A DNA stretch of 33,263 nucleotides, from contig CAMWHY010000018.1 of NCBI GenBank assembly GCA_947174185.1, positions 1 through 33,263 on the forward strand. Reading direction: 5' to 3'. Under the pieces are notes generated by a model. It searched no databases. It worked only from the letters and a program-made list of their open reading frames with translations, and was not told where the DNA came from. This document shows, one piece after another, positions 17,083 through 26,658 of this stretch. Numbering within the stretch: position 1 is the first letter of the stretch; every line of letters starts with the position of its first letter. The translations under genes and the position numbers were made by a program. The DNA comes from an uncultured Lachnospiraceae bacterium. Its GTDB lineage: Bacteria > Bacillota > Clostridia > Lachnospirales > Lachnospiraceae.

Positions 17083-19413
17083 TTACTGTTCTGTCTTTTG
17101 TCCTGCATTTTCCTCTCCGCTTCCTGCAGGATCCGATGTCTGTCCGGTTGGAGCATTCTGCGGTTCTGCCGGAGTCTGTTCCGGTAAAATTTCCTGTGCA
17201 GACGGTACTGGAGGCACCGGCGGCACTGGAGGTACTGGCGGGATACTGCCCATCTGAGGCATCGTATTCTGTACCGGCGGAATTCCCGGAGTCTGAGGCA
17301 TCGTATTCTGTACTGGCGGAATTCCCGGAGTCTGAGATACATTCTGCGTTGCAGCCTGCTTCTTTTCCTTTCTATCGGCAGATGCCAGCCTAATAATCGC
17401 TACGATGATTACCAGCAACACTATCACGCCGAATATTACGCCGACGATCTCTCCAATGATTAAGAAATTGTTGTTTTCTTCCCGATCACGATCCCTGTCG
17501 TCCTCATCACGGTCTCTGTCAGAATCACGGTCATCCTCTACCACCTCAGGTTTATCCTCCTCCGGTTCCTGTACGACCTCTCCACTGTCTGTCTCCTCAG
17601 CGGGATCCCTGCTTTCCTGCAGTCCCAGATAATAACGAATATTATTAGCATATACTTCAAATCTTGGATTTTCGATCGGATTGTTCAGCCCTGTATCAGC
17701 CAAAACATCTGTATAAGAATCCACCAAACCTTTCTCTACCAGATCAAGATATACGCCAATGCCTTCCTCCCTGTCATCTAATATCACATCCCACAGTTCT
17801 TCCACTGCCGCCATGGAAACCGAATAGCTGACATAATACAAAGGCGACTGGAACGTATGAGGAATCTCCACCCATTCTGTAATTTCATCAGAATCCATAA
17901 AACCATACATCCCCAGATAATAACTATTGTTAAAATCCAGCGCGCCATATTCCTCACAGCAGTTATAATAAATCTCGTTCAACTTTTCAATCGTCAATCC
18001 TTCCGGATTGCTGTAAACCTCATACTGGAAAGCATCCTCCTTCACGCCTTCCACACAGGCATATGCCATGTTCATCAGTGTATATAGCTGGACTGCATAA
18101 GCATTCTCGCCATAAATATCTTCGCCGTAATCCAGAAAAAGCAGCTCAAGTCCCTGGGAATGGATTTCAGCAACGTCAAGATTATTATAGGTGTACATCC
18201 ATTCATCTTCTGATGCAAAGTACATCTGATTATAATGTCCAAATTCATGGATCAGTGTTCCCATATCGCTGATCGTTCCGTCTGCACAATTGAACATAAA
18301 CGGCGCATTATACACATAGATCTGGGTCGTATATCCCCCCGGCGCCTTCCGCTCATCAATCGAAAGATCGCACATACCGTGTTCCACCATATATCTGTAG
18401 GAAATCAGCATATCATCCGATATTTCAGGAAGATACTGTTCAAGATTGTCAAGGCAATCCTGCTCCGACATCTCCGCCTCCCATATAGCATCATATGAAG
18501 AGTTTCCCATCAGCAGGTCATACAGATCATGCTCCAGTGGCACCATATATTCAATCACCTGCCGTCTGTACTCTTCCAGATCCTCCGGCGTATAATCCCG
18601 GTCGTAAATCTCCTCATAGGCATAATCTGCATAATTATCATATCCATAACTCTGCGCAAGCTGTGTCCGAATATCAACAAGTTCCAAAAACAGATTGCCA
18701 AGTTCCTGATTCCGCTGTTCTAAGAGATCTGCATATCCTCGAAAATACTCCTCTACTGTGATCTCTCCTGTTTCATACCCCTCCGAAATGGTATCTAAAC
18801 TATAATCAATGCCATTGATATTGACCGTATAATCTGCAATATAAAGTTCATCATATTTCAGAGAAAGCTCTGTCTCACGATTCGCCAGTTCCTTCTGCTC
18901 CTCTGTCATAGGCTCATATTCCAGAATATCCTGCCATTCCTCTTCATCCTCCACTCTTGCATGAAGTACCTCGGAACAAGCTGACTCCGCAATCGTCCTA
19001 TAGTTCTGCTGGATCTTATCATTGAGATCTACTGCAAGTTCTTCATAATGCGTTACCAGATCATTATACCCCTGATTCTCCGCATCCAAAGTAGCATAAA
19101 TATTAGCAATGACATCATTTGCCATGGTTCTACGCGCCATATCCTCCATCTCGTCAATCAGCGCATCCACCTGATCCGCATTATTGATATCTGTGATCGC
19201 CGCTTCGATTCTGGTCGTCAGGTCATCAAATTCTTCCTCCGTCACATCATCAAAATAAGCAAGGTCTTCAAAAGCGGATTCTGTATGATCGACTTCATCG
19301 GTCAGTTTTCCCCCATTAGCCGCACGGACGCATACAGAATACAACAGCAACGCGCCTGATAACGCAAGCGCGCCGACGATTCCGTAATAGCTACCTTTGT
19401 TCTTCAAATTCAT
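17083..19413 (-). CDS. Exported, membrane-anchored M3-like (oligoendopeptidase-type) metallopeptidase with Pro-rich C-terminal tail
   Basis: N-terminal hydrophobic segment GIVGALALSGALLLYSVCV; TLIHEFGHYNQMYFASED (HExxH); C-terminal TM IIGEIVGVIFGVIVLLVIIVAII; tail with QTPGIPPVQNTMP repeats; start MNLKNKGSYYGI. Confidence 0.85.
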   Translation of the reverse strand: MNLKNKGSYYGIVGALALSGALLLYSVCVRAANGGKLTDEVDHTESAFEDLAYFDDVTEEEFDDLTTRIEAAITDINNADQVDALIDEMEDMARRTMANDVIANIYATLDAENQGYNDLVTHYEELAVDLNDKIQQNYRTIAESACSEVLHARVEDEEEWQDILEYEPMTEEQKELANRETELSLKYDELYIADYTVNINGIDYSLDTISEGYETGEITVEEYFRGYADLLEQRNQELGNLFLELVDIRTQLAQSYGYDNYADYAYEEIYDRDYTPEDLEEYRRQVIEYMVPLEHDLYDLLMGNSSYDAIWEAEMSEQDCLDNLEQYLPEISDDMLISYRYMVEHGMCDLSIDERKAPGGYTTQIYVYNAPFMFNCADGTISDMGTLIHEFGHYNQMYFASEDEWMYTYNNLDVAEIHSQGLELLFLDYGEDIYGENAYAVQLYTLMNMAYACVEGVKEDAFQYEVYSNPEGLTIEKLNEIYYNCCEEYGALDFNNSYYLGMYGFMDSDEITEWVEIPHTFQSPLYYVSYSVSMAAVEELWDVILDDREEGIGVYLDLVEKGLVDSYTDVLADTGLNNPIENPRFEVYANNIRYYLGLQESRDPAEETDSGEVVQEPEEDKPEVVEDDRDSDRDRDEDDRDRDREENNNFLIIGEIVGVIFGVIVLLVIIVAIIRLASADRKEKKQAATQNVSQTPGIPPVQNTMPQTPGIPPVQNTMPQMGSIPPVPPVPPVPPVPSAQEILPEQTPAEPQNAPTGQTSDPAGSGEENAGQKTEQ
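17205..17340. repeat. In-frame tandem repeats encoding Pro-rich tail
   Basis: About two copies of a 39-bp unit (QTPGIPPVQNTMP) plus a 9-bp PPV repeat tract. Confidence 0.85.
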
Positions 19414-19546
19414 AAACTGTTTCCGTTCCTTTCCTGCTGATGGTAGTTTCCATACAAGCATATTTCATATTTTATAACAACTACAGTCAATCAAACCGCT
19501 CCTAACATAGTATAACCCATACAAAAAGCGCTAATCAGATGTGAAC

Positions 19547-20554
19547 TTAGGATTCAATATGTTGCGCCTGCACCGCTGTTAGTGCCACAACGCCCACAAT
19601 GTCTTCCCAACTGCAGCCTCTGGAAAGATCATTCACCGGTCTGGCAATTCCCTGCAGCATCGGGCCGTAAGCGTCTGCATTGGCCAGCCGTTCCACCAAT
19701 TTATATGCAATATTGCCACAATCCAGATTAGGGAATACCAGAACATTTGCCTTTCCAGCAATATCACTATCCGGTGCTTTTGTCTTGGCAACCTTCGGCA
19801 CGATCGCTGCATCTGTCTGCAATTCGCCATCCAGAACCAGTTCCGGATACTGCTCATGTGCGATTCTTGTTGCCTCGATCACTTTATCTACCAGAGGATG
19901 CTTCGCACTTCCCTTCGTAGAATGAGATAATAATGCAATCACCGGATTGGCTCCCACAAGATTGTGAAAACTCTTTGCCGATGAATCAGCGATGGCTGCC
20001 AGTTCCTCCGCCGTCGGATCCTGATTCAATCCACAGTCAGAAAACAGGAATGTTCCATTTTCCCCATACTGGCAATTCGGGACATCAATAATGAAAAATC
20101 CGGATACCAGCTTTGTACCAGGTGCCGTCCTGAGGATCTGCAGGGAAGGTCTGAGAACATCTGCCGTCGCATGACAGCAGCCGGCTACCATGCCATCCGC
20201 ATCTCCCGCCTTTACCATGACAACCCCAAATGTCAGATAATCCGATAGCAGGACTTCCCTCGCCTTTTCCGGCGTCATCCCTTTTTCTTTTCTGGTCTCA
20301 TACAAAAGCTCTATGTAATCATCCAACCGCTCCGTCTTCTCCGGATCAATAACCTTCACCTTGCCCAGATCGATCTCCAGCCATCCGGCTCCGTCTAAAA
20401 TCTTTTCTTCCTTTCCCACCATGATGATATTAGCTATATTTTCCTCAATCACATGTGCCGCCGCGATCAGCGTCCTCTTATCCGTCGTTTCCGGCAGAAC
20501 AATCGTTTTCTTATCCGCCCTCGCCTTATCTTTGATAATATCAATATATGACAT
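19547..20554 (-). CDS. pta: Phosphate acetyltransferase
   Basis: MSYIDIIKDKARADKKTIVLPETTDKRTLIAA..., MVAGCCHATADVLRPSLQI, VLVFPNLDCGNIAYKLVERL. Confidence 0.97.
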   Translation of the reverse strand: MSYIDIIKDKARADKKTIVLPETTDKRTLIAAAHVIEENIANIIMVGKEEKILDGAGWLEIDLGKVKVIDPEKTERLDDYIELLYETRKEKGMTPEKAREVLLSDYLTFGVVMVKAGDADGMVAGCCHATADVLRPSLQILRTAPGTKLVSGFFIIDVPNCQYGENGTFLFSDCGLNQDPTAEELAAIADSSAKSFHNLVGANPVIALLSHSTKGSAKHPLVDKVIEATRIAHEQYPELVLDGELQTDAAIVPKVAKTKAPDSDIAGKANVLVFPNLDCGNIAYKLVERLANADAYGPMLQGIARPVNDLSRGCSWEDIVGVVALTAVQAQHIES

Positions 20555-20803
20555 ACCCTCTCTCCTTTCCTGCCCATGTACATAAACATCTGCATCTGTG
20601 ACATATTGCCACAGATCTGTATTCTATATTTAAATACACGCTAATCTCTGTATCGCAACTCTGCTGCGACTCAAATCAAGATGAGAAACTTCTTCCCATA
20701 CTAATGCTATTATATCGCATATTCTTCTCCCATTCAATAATACTTGTACTTTTTTTCTGCCTATGTTACATTTAATGATATTATCAAAAGTGAGGAATCC
20801 CAG

Positions 20804-22054
20804 ATGATCGTATGCGGCGTCATAGCGGAGTTTAATCCGTTTCACAATGGTCACGCCTATTTCATAGAACAGGCAAGGCATCTTACACATGCTGACTATC
20901 TTATCATCGTCATGAGCGGAGATTATGTGCAACGGGGCGAACCGGCATGTATGGATAAATACTGCCGGACGAAAGCCGCTGTCTCTGTGGGCGCTGACGC
21001 CGTTTTTGAACTTCCGGTCACCGTTGCAACCGGAAGCGCCGAATATTTTGCAAGAGGCGCTGTTGCAGCATTGGATGCTCTCGGCATCGTTGATTATCTG
21101 TGCTTTGGCAGTGAATCCGGGGATCTGGAAAAATTACAGGAACTGGCCAGGAACGATTTTCATTCAAATCATTCCCGCATACAGCAATCTTCCTCCAACG
21201 ATTCAATTGACAAAGATCTCCCTAACAATATCCTTGCAGTCGAGTACCTTCGGGCACTAAACTACTTTCATTCTCCAATGAAACCCATTACATTCAAACG
21301 GCAGGGGTCAGGCTACCATGATACGGCAGCACAGGAAGGAACTTATTGCAGCGCAACGGCATTGAGACCGCTGCTCCGTTCCCTTTCTAACACATCCCTT
21401 CCATACGCTTCCGCTGTCCATTATCAGACATCTCAAGAAAAAAACAAAGGGGAATTATTGCATATGTTATCCCGCTTTGTGCCCGAATGCACCTTACCTA
21501 TGATCAAGGAGTATTATAACAACCATTGCTTTCTCGATCTTAATTCTGTTTCAGATCTGCTATTCTATCATTTCCTGATGCATCCATCAGAAGATCTGAC
21601 TGATTATTTTGATATTTACGGTGATCTGGCAGACAAAATCCAAAACGCCCTTTCCAGAAAAAGACCGGCCAGTCTTTTGGAATTTAGGAACAGTCTAAAA
21701 ACAAAGGACATTGCCATGACCCATATCAACCGTGCATTACTCCACATCCTTCTTTCCATCAAAAAAAGCGATATAGAACTTATCAAAAGATATGGATATT
21801 GCGCTTGTCTGCGTCTGCTTGGTTTCTGCAAGGAAGCTTCTCCATTAATGAATATGATCAAGACCGCTTCCAAATGCCCTGTCATTACCAAACTTGCCGA
21901 TGCAAAAAATAAACTGCCAGAAGAACAGCTCTCTCTACTGGAAAAAGACATTGCCGCATCCAATCTGTACCAGCAGCTTTCTCTTACCAATAAAGAGACC
22001 GCCGTATTCCCTGGGGAATACCGGCAGCCTATTATAATCGCTTCCCGCTCATAA
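20804..22054 (+). CDS. tmcAL: tRNA(Met) cytidine acetate ligase / nucleotidyltransferase (TmcAL, YlbM family)
   Basis: MIVCGVIAEFNPFHNGHAYFIEQAR..., VMSGDYVQRGEPACMDKYCRTKAAVSVGADAVFELP; only clear + strand protein gene in the window. Confidence 0.94.
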   Translation: MIVCGVIAEFNPFHNGHAYFIEQARHLTHADYLIIVMSGDYVQRGEPACMDKYCRTKAAVSVGADAVFELPVTVATGSAEYFARGAVAALDALGIVDYLCFGSESGDLEKLQELARNDFHSNHSRIQQSSSNDSIDKDLPNNILAVEYLRALNYFHSPMKPITFKRQGSGYHDTAAQEGTYCSATALRPLLRSLSNTSLPYASAVHYQTSQEKNKGELLHMLSRFVPECTLPMIKEYYNNHCFLDLNSVSDLLFYHFLMHPSEDLTDYFDIYGDLADKIQNALSRKRPASLLEFRNSLKTKDIAMTHINRALLHILLSIKKSDIELIKRYGYCACLRLLGFCKEASPLMNMIKTASKCPVITKLADAKNKLPEEQLSLLEKDIAASNLYQQLSLTNKETAVFPGEYRQPIIIASRS

Positions 22055-22062
22055 CATATATT

Positions 22063-23427
22063 TTAATTTTTAAAACTATGGATCGGAGCCGGGATACGTC
22101 CCTTTCTTTGGATAAATGCATCACAGGAATGCGGATTAACCGGCATAATCGGAGCATATCCAAGCAGACCGCCAAATTCCACTGACTCTCCCACACCTTT
22201 TCCGATCACCGGAATCAGCCGTACTGCCGTAGTCTTTTGATTTACCATACCAATCGCCATCTCATCCGCAATGATGCCTGAGATCGTTGACGCTTTGGTA
22301 TCTCCCGGTATCGCAATCATATCCAGCCCCACGGAGCAGACACATGTCATGGCTTCCAATTTTTCCAAAGTCAAAGCCCCTGCCTTCACCGCATCAATCA
22401 TCCCCTGATCTTCACTGACCGGAATAAATGCGCCGCTTAACCCTCCTACATAAGACGATGCCATCACACCGCCTTTTTTGACCTGATCATTCAATAATGC
22501 CAGAGCTGCTGTCGTACCCGGCGCCCCTGCATATTCCAAACCGATCTCACATAGGATATCCGCGACGCTGTCTCCCACTGCTGGTGTCGGAGCCAGTGAA
22601 AGATCGACGATTCCGAATGGAATCCCCAGCTTTTTAGAAGCCTCCTTCGCCACCAGCTGTCCTACTCTGGTTACTTTGAACGCCGTCTTCTTAATCGTCT
22701 CGCACAATACTTCAAAACTTTCGCCCCGCACTTTTTCCAACGCAGTCTTTACCACACCGGGACCGCTGACTCCTACATTGATGATCGCATCCGCTTCCGT
22801 CACTCCATGAAAGGCACCTGCCATAAACGGATTATCATCCGGCGCATTACAGAATACCACCAGCTTCGCACATCCTAAGGAATCTTTATCCTTTGTATAT
22901 TCAGCTGTCTTTTTAATGATCTCCCCCATCAGCCGGACGGCATCCATATTGATACCTGTTCTGGTAGAACCCAGATTTACCGAGCTACACACTCTGTCCG
23001 TCTTAGACAATGCCAGCGGAATCGAACGGATCAAAAGTTCATCTGCCTTTGTCATTCCTTTTGATACCAGCGCAGAATATCCTCCGATAAAATTGACGCC
23101 CACTTCCTTTGCCGCCAGATCCAGCAGCTCGGCTATGGATGCAAAGTCCTCTTCCGTCTTACAGGCAGCGCCGGCAACAATTGCAATCGGCGTCACAGAA
23201 ATTCTCTTATTCACGATGGGGATCGCATATTTTTTTTCAATCTCTTTACCGGTCTTTACAAGATCCTTCGCCGTATTGGTTATCTTATGATAAATGTTAT
23301 CTTTCAATTTTCCAAGATCTGCATCAATGCAGTCCAGAAGGCTGATCCCCAACGTGATCGTCCGCACATCAAGATTTTCCTTCTCGATCATCTGATTTGT
23401 CTCGGCTACTTCATAGATATTGATCAT
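22063..23427 (-). CDS. PFL family protein, UPF0210
   Basis: [33 protein letters not shown]...; [32 protein letters not shown]; start could also be 23439. Confidence 0.92.
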   Translation of the reverse strand: MINIYEVAETNQMIEKENLDVRTITLGISLLDCIDADLGKLKDNIYHKITNTAKDLVKTGKEIEKKYAIPIVNKRISVTPIAIVAGAACKTEEDFASIAELLDLAAKEVGVNFIGGYSALVSKGMTKADELLIRSIPLALSKTDRVCSSVNLGSTRTGINMDAVRLMGEIIKKTAEYTKDKDSLGCAKLVVFCNAPDDNPFMAGAFHGVTEADAIINVGVSGPGVVKTALEKVRGESFEVLCETIKKTAFKVTRVGQLVAKEASKKLGIPFGIVDLSLAPTPAVGDSVADILCEIGLEYAGAPGTTAALALLNDQVKKGGVMASSYVGGLSGAFIPVSEDQGMIDAVKAGALTLEKLEAMTCVCSVGLDMIAIPGDTKASTISGIIADEMAIGMVNQKTTAVRLIPVIGKGVGESVEFGGLLGYAPIMPVNPHSCDAFIQRKGRIPAPIHSFKN

Positions 23428-23483
23428 TTTATCAACCATGCCTTTCTATCGCCCAATCATTCAACTCTCATTTTCAAAGATGA

Positions 23484-23573
23484 AGTCTTAGCCAAAATAA
23501 TTCTATTTGGGCTAAGACTGCTCTTTTCCATCATTTTTAAAATTAGGGAAGCGATGATTTCATCAGCGCTTCC
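23484..23573. repeat. Two tandem stem-loops in the ACT-UPF0210 spacer
   Basis: agtcttagcc...ggctaagact (23484-23519) and ggaagcg...cgcttcc (23547-23573). Confidence 0.8.
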
Positions 23574-23581
23574 TTAGCAAA

Positions 23582-23854
23582 TTATATTCGATGCATGGAA
23601 TCAAAAATTTCTTCCCTCTGGCATCTTACTATGACGCCGATCTCTTCCCCAATCTGGGCAAGTTCATCTGAAATCACATCAAACGGCTTCGCAGAGTCCA
23701 TAATATCTGCAATCATCATCATATTGAAATAATCCTGTACAATAGTCTGTGAAATATCTAAGATATTCACCCTGTTATTTGCAAGGTAGGTACACACCTT
23801 GGCAATGATGCCTACCGTATCCTTGCCTACTACGGTAATAATCGTTTTTTTCAT
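23582..23854 (-). CDS. ACT domain-containing protein (UPF0237 type)
   Basis: 90 aa; MKKTIITVVGKDTVGIIAKVCTYLANNRVNILDISQTIVQDYFNMMMI; adjacent to UPF0210. Confidence 0.93.
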   Translation of the reverse strand: MKKTIITVVGKDTVGIIAKVCTYLANNRVNILDISQTIVQDYFNMMMIADIMDSAKPFDVISDELAQIGEEIGVIVRCQREEIFDSMHRI

Positions 23855-23926
23855 ATCTTAATACTAATCCTCCATGTCAGAGCCTCAAATTGCTGGTTGA
23901 AAATTTTCTGGCTGTAAATAACAAGC

Positions 23927-25669
23927 TTAGATGACAAACTTCTCCATGGCAGCTTCCAGATTGTCCGCGATTTCCTTTAAGGTAAATGCGTTCTTGGATA
24001 CCTGTGTCATAATATCCCCGACTGCCACCACAGAAGCTGATGTTTCTTCCGTACTCGCCGCATTTTCCTCGGCAATCGCTGTCAGATTCTGTACCACATC
24101 TACTACGCCTGTTCTTTCTCTGTCAAGATGCGCCGTTCTGGTAGAAATCTGTTCAATCTTACTGATAGAGTTATCGATCTCTCCCTGCAAATTTCTAAAA
24201 ATATCCGCTGTCTCGGTCACAAAATTAATCTGTTCATCCATGATGCCTTTTACTTCATCCATCGTCTCTACAGCCTGTTTGGAATCACTGATCAGATAAG
24301 TAACAATCTCCTCGATCTTCCTTGCAGACTCGTTGGACTGCTCCGCCAGCTTCTGAATCTGTGATGCAACAACGGCAAATCCACGCCCCTGTTCTCCCGC
24401 ACGGGCAGCCTCTATGGATGCGTTCAGGGAAAGCAGATTAGTCTCCTCTGCAATCTCTGTGATAATTCCGATTACTTCCTGAATCTTCAGTGCTGAATGA
24501 TTGGTGGTATTGGTCTGCTCATAGATATCATCCAGTGAAGCTTTCGCTCTCGCATTAATCTCTTCTAACTGATGCAGTTTATCCGCAGCTGTTTCGCCCG
24601 CCTTCCCCATTTCTTCCATCGTTCCATGAAGTGTATTGACTTCCTGCGTAGTATCCTCCACCATCTCGCCCATGACGATGACATGCTCCGTAGCCTGCTG
24701 TGTCTCATCTGCCTGACTTGAGGCACCGGTAGCAATCTCCTGAACCGCATGTTCAACCTGTCCAACAGTCTCCACTGTCTCCGATGCATTTTTACTCAAT
24801 TCCTCGGAAGCAAGGTACAGCTGCTGTGTCTGATGTTGAAGATTACCGACTACATCCACCAAATTTCCACGTAGATCCCTGATCGCACGGCTTATCTCAC
24901 CAGATTCATCCTTACGCAGAATCAGTTTTGCCTCCTCCGATGTCTCCCGGAAATCCATATCGGCAATCTGATTTACAACTTCCGTTGTTTTTTCAATCGA
25001 CTTCACAATTTTCCAAGGAATCATAATACCGACTGCAGAACAGATCACCAGTGCAATCAGCGATCCGATGATCGCCTGTATTGTCATTTCATCAATCGGT
25101 GCAAACATCTCATCCTCATCCGCCGTCAATACCAGAATAAATTTCCCTGACGGATGGACGTAATATCCGGCATATTTAGTAACGCCCTTAAACAGATACT
25201 GCACAACTTCTGTAGAAGGAATCTTCCCTTGAGAAAGCTGTTCAACCACACCCTTAACTACCTCGTTCTCTACCGGCTGGCCGACTTTCTCTTCAGTGGG
25301 ATGAAAGAGCATCGTACCATCCGCTTCCACAACATAGACATAACTGGAATCCACACCCTCTAAACCGGCATCGGCAAGCATCGCCGACATAATATCATAC
25401 TCGAAAGCTGCCTCACCCAGCATCGCATATTTTTCCGTCATTTTCGTGCCATAGGATTCTGTCATATCATAGATATAATTCTGTGTCTGTTCTCTAATAA
25501 TTCTCTCCACATTGGGAATAATGACCAAAAGATTAACTACTGCAGTAATAATTACAACCAGCACGATCGTTACAGAAATCTGCCCAAGCATCGACCGAAA
25601 AAAGGGCAGCTTTCCTTTTCTTCCAATATGTATTCCCTTCTTTTCAGTTTGTCCATTCATTCCGCTCAT
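23927..25669 (-). CDS. Methyl-accepting chemotaxis protein with extracellular sensor domain and HAMP
   Basis: TM-sensor-TM-HAMP; [41 protein letters not shown] hairpin tip; ORF-track start at 25681 is TTG. Confidence 0.93.
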   Translation of the reverse strand: MSGMNGQTEKKGIHIGRKGKLPFFRSMLGQISVTIVLVVIITAVVNLLVIIPNVERIIREQTQNYIYDMTESYGTKMTEKYAMLGEAAFEYDIMSAMLADAGLEGVDSSYVYVVEADGTMLFHPTEEKVGQPVENEVVKGVVEQLSQGKIPSTEVVQYLFKGVTKYAGYYVHPSGKFILVLTADEDEMFAPIDEMTIQAIIGSLIALVICSAVGIMIPWKIVKSIEKTTEVVNQIADMDFRETSEEAKLILRKDESGEISRAIRDLRGNLVDVVGNLQHQTQQLYLASEELSKNASETVETVGQVEHAVQEIATGASSQADETQQATEHVIVMGEMVEDTTQEVNTLHGTMEEMGKAGETAADKLHQLEEINARAKASLDDIYEQTNTTNHSALKIQEVIGIITEIAEETNLLSLNASIEAARAGEQGRGFAVVASQIQKLAEQSNESARKIEEIVTYLISDSKQAVETMDEVKGIMDEQINFVTETADIFRNLQGEIDNSISKIEQISTRTAHLDRERTGVVDVVQNLTAIAEENAASTEETSASVVAVGDIMTQVSKNAFTLKEIADNLEAAMEKFVI

Positions 25670-25795
25670 TCTGACACCCAACCTTTCTCTCCTGTTTTAC
25701 GCAGTTAAATCTTACTTTCACAAACTATTCTTTTATATCATAAAACAAATCCATCATTTTTACAATCCAATAATTCGCTTTCCATAAATATTCTT

Positions 25796-26602
25796 TCAGA
25801 TTCTGATCAGACAGGATGGTTGATAGCGGTCAGCCACCATGATCTCAAAATCGTCCCCTGTATATGGCGTATCCGATGCTGTAATCTCCAGCCGCACCGC
25901 CTCATATGCAAGTTCTGGAAGATTATTCTCCTGACTTAAATGACTTAATACGACGCTTCCCATATGATCGTGGAGGATCTGTGAAAGAAGCCTTCCCGAC
26001 GCTTCATTGGATAAATGTCCGTGTTTTCCCAAAATACGTTGCTTTAAAGGATAAGGATATCTTCCCAGCTGCAACATCCTGACGTCATGATTGGCTTCCA
26101 GAAATACGGCGTCCAGCCCCTGCAGACTGCCAAGGATATACTCATCATACACTCCAAGATCTGTCATGACTGCTGTCTTCTGGCTGCCATACATAAACTT
26201 AAAAGCCACCGGCTCTTTGGCATCATGGGAAATCCTGATGGGCTGAATAGAAATATCTTTTATGATAAAACGTTCGTCCGGCTGTATGATCTGAAACAGG
26301 GAAGCATCGATCTCCCCTACCACCTTACGGTTACGTCCCTCGTAGATACCGTCCATTGTCCCTCTAGTGGTATAAATCGGGATATCATACCGCCTGCTGA
26401 GCACGCCCAGTCCTCCAATATGGTCGCTGTGTTCATGGGTAACCAGAATGGCATCCAGATCTTTACAGGTAAGTTCCAGTTGTTCGAGTCCCTCCTCGAT
26501 TCTCTTCCCGCTGATTCCGGCGTCCACCAGCAGATGTGTCGTTTCTGAGCCAACATAAATCGCATTGCCGCTGCTCCCGCTGGCCAAACTTTTCATACGC
26601 AT
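25796..26602 (-). CDS. MBL-fold metallohydrolase, YycJ/WalJ-like
   Basis: KSLASGSSGNAIYVGSETTHLLVDAGISGK, VTHEHSDHIGGLGVL, FLEANHDVRML. Confidence 0.93.
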   Translation of the reverse strand: MRMKSLASGSSGNAIYVGSETTHLLVDAGISGKRIEEGLEQLELTCKDLDAILVTHEHSDHIGGLGVLSRRYDIPIYTTRGTMDGIYEGRNRKVVGEIDASLFQIIQPDERFIIKDISIQPIRISHDAKEPVAFKFMYGSQKTAVMTDLGVYDEYILGSLQGLDAVFLEANHDVRMLQLGRYPYPLKQRILGKHGHLSNEASGRLLSQILHDHMGSVVLSHLSQENNLPELAYEAVRLEITASDTPYTGDDFEIMVADRYQPSCLIRI

Positions 26603-26658
26603 GACATTATATACCTCTTCTCAATCGTTACTCACCAAGAACATTTTCATTACAAGGA

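Noticed and set aside
17205-17340. Considered as a CRISPR-like repeat array
   Set aside because: Repeats are contiguous, in frame and encode Pro-rich peptide; no unique spacers.
17031-17342. 103-aa Arg/Tyr-rich ORF (MYLRLREFRQYRIRCLRLREFRRYRIRC...)
   Set aside because: Out-of-frame reading of the Pro-rich repeat tract of the M3-like peptidase gene.
20590-20625. Possible hairpin atctgtg...ccacagat upstream of pta
   Set aside because: Short stem, no conserved context or terminator-like T tract; not enough support to call a regulatory element.
20630-20932. 100-aa minus-strand ORF overlapping the start of tmcAL
   Set aside because: It is antisense to the clear TmcAL coding region with no recognisable domain or ribosome-binding site.
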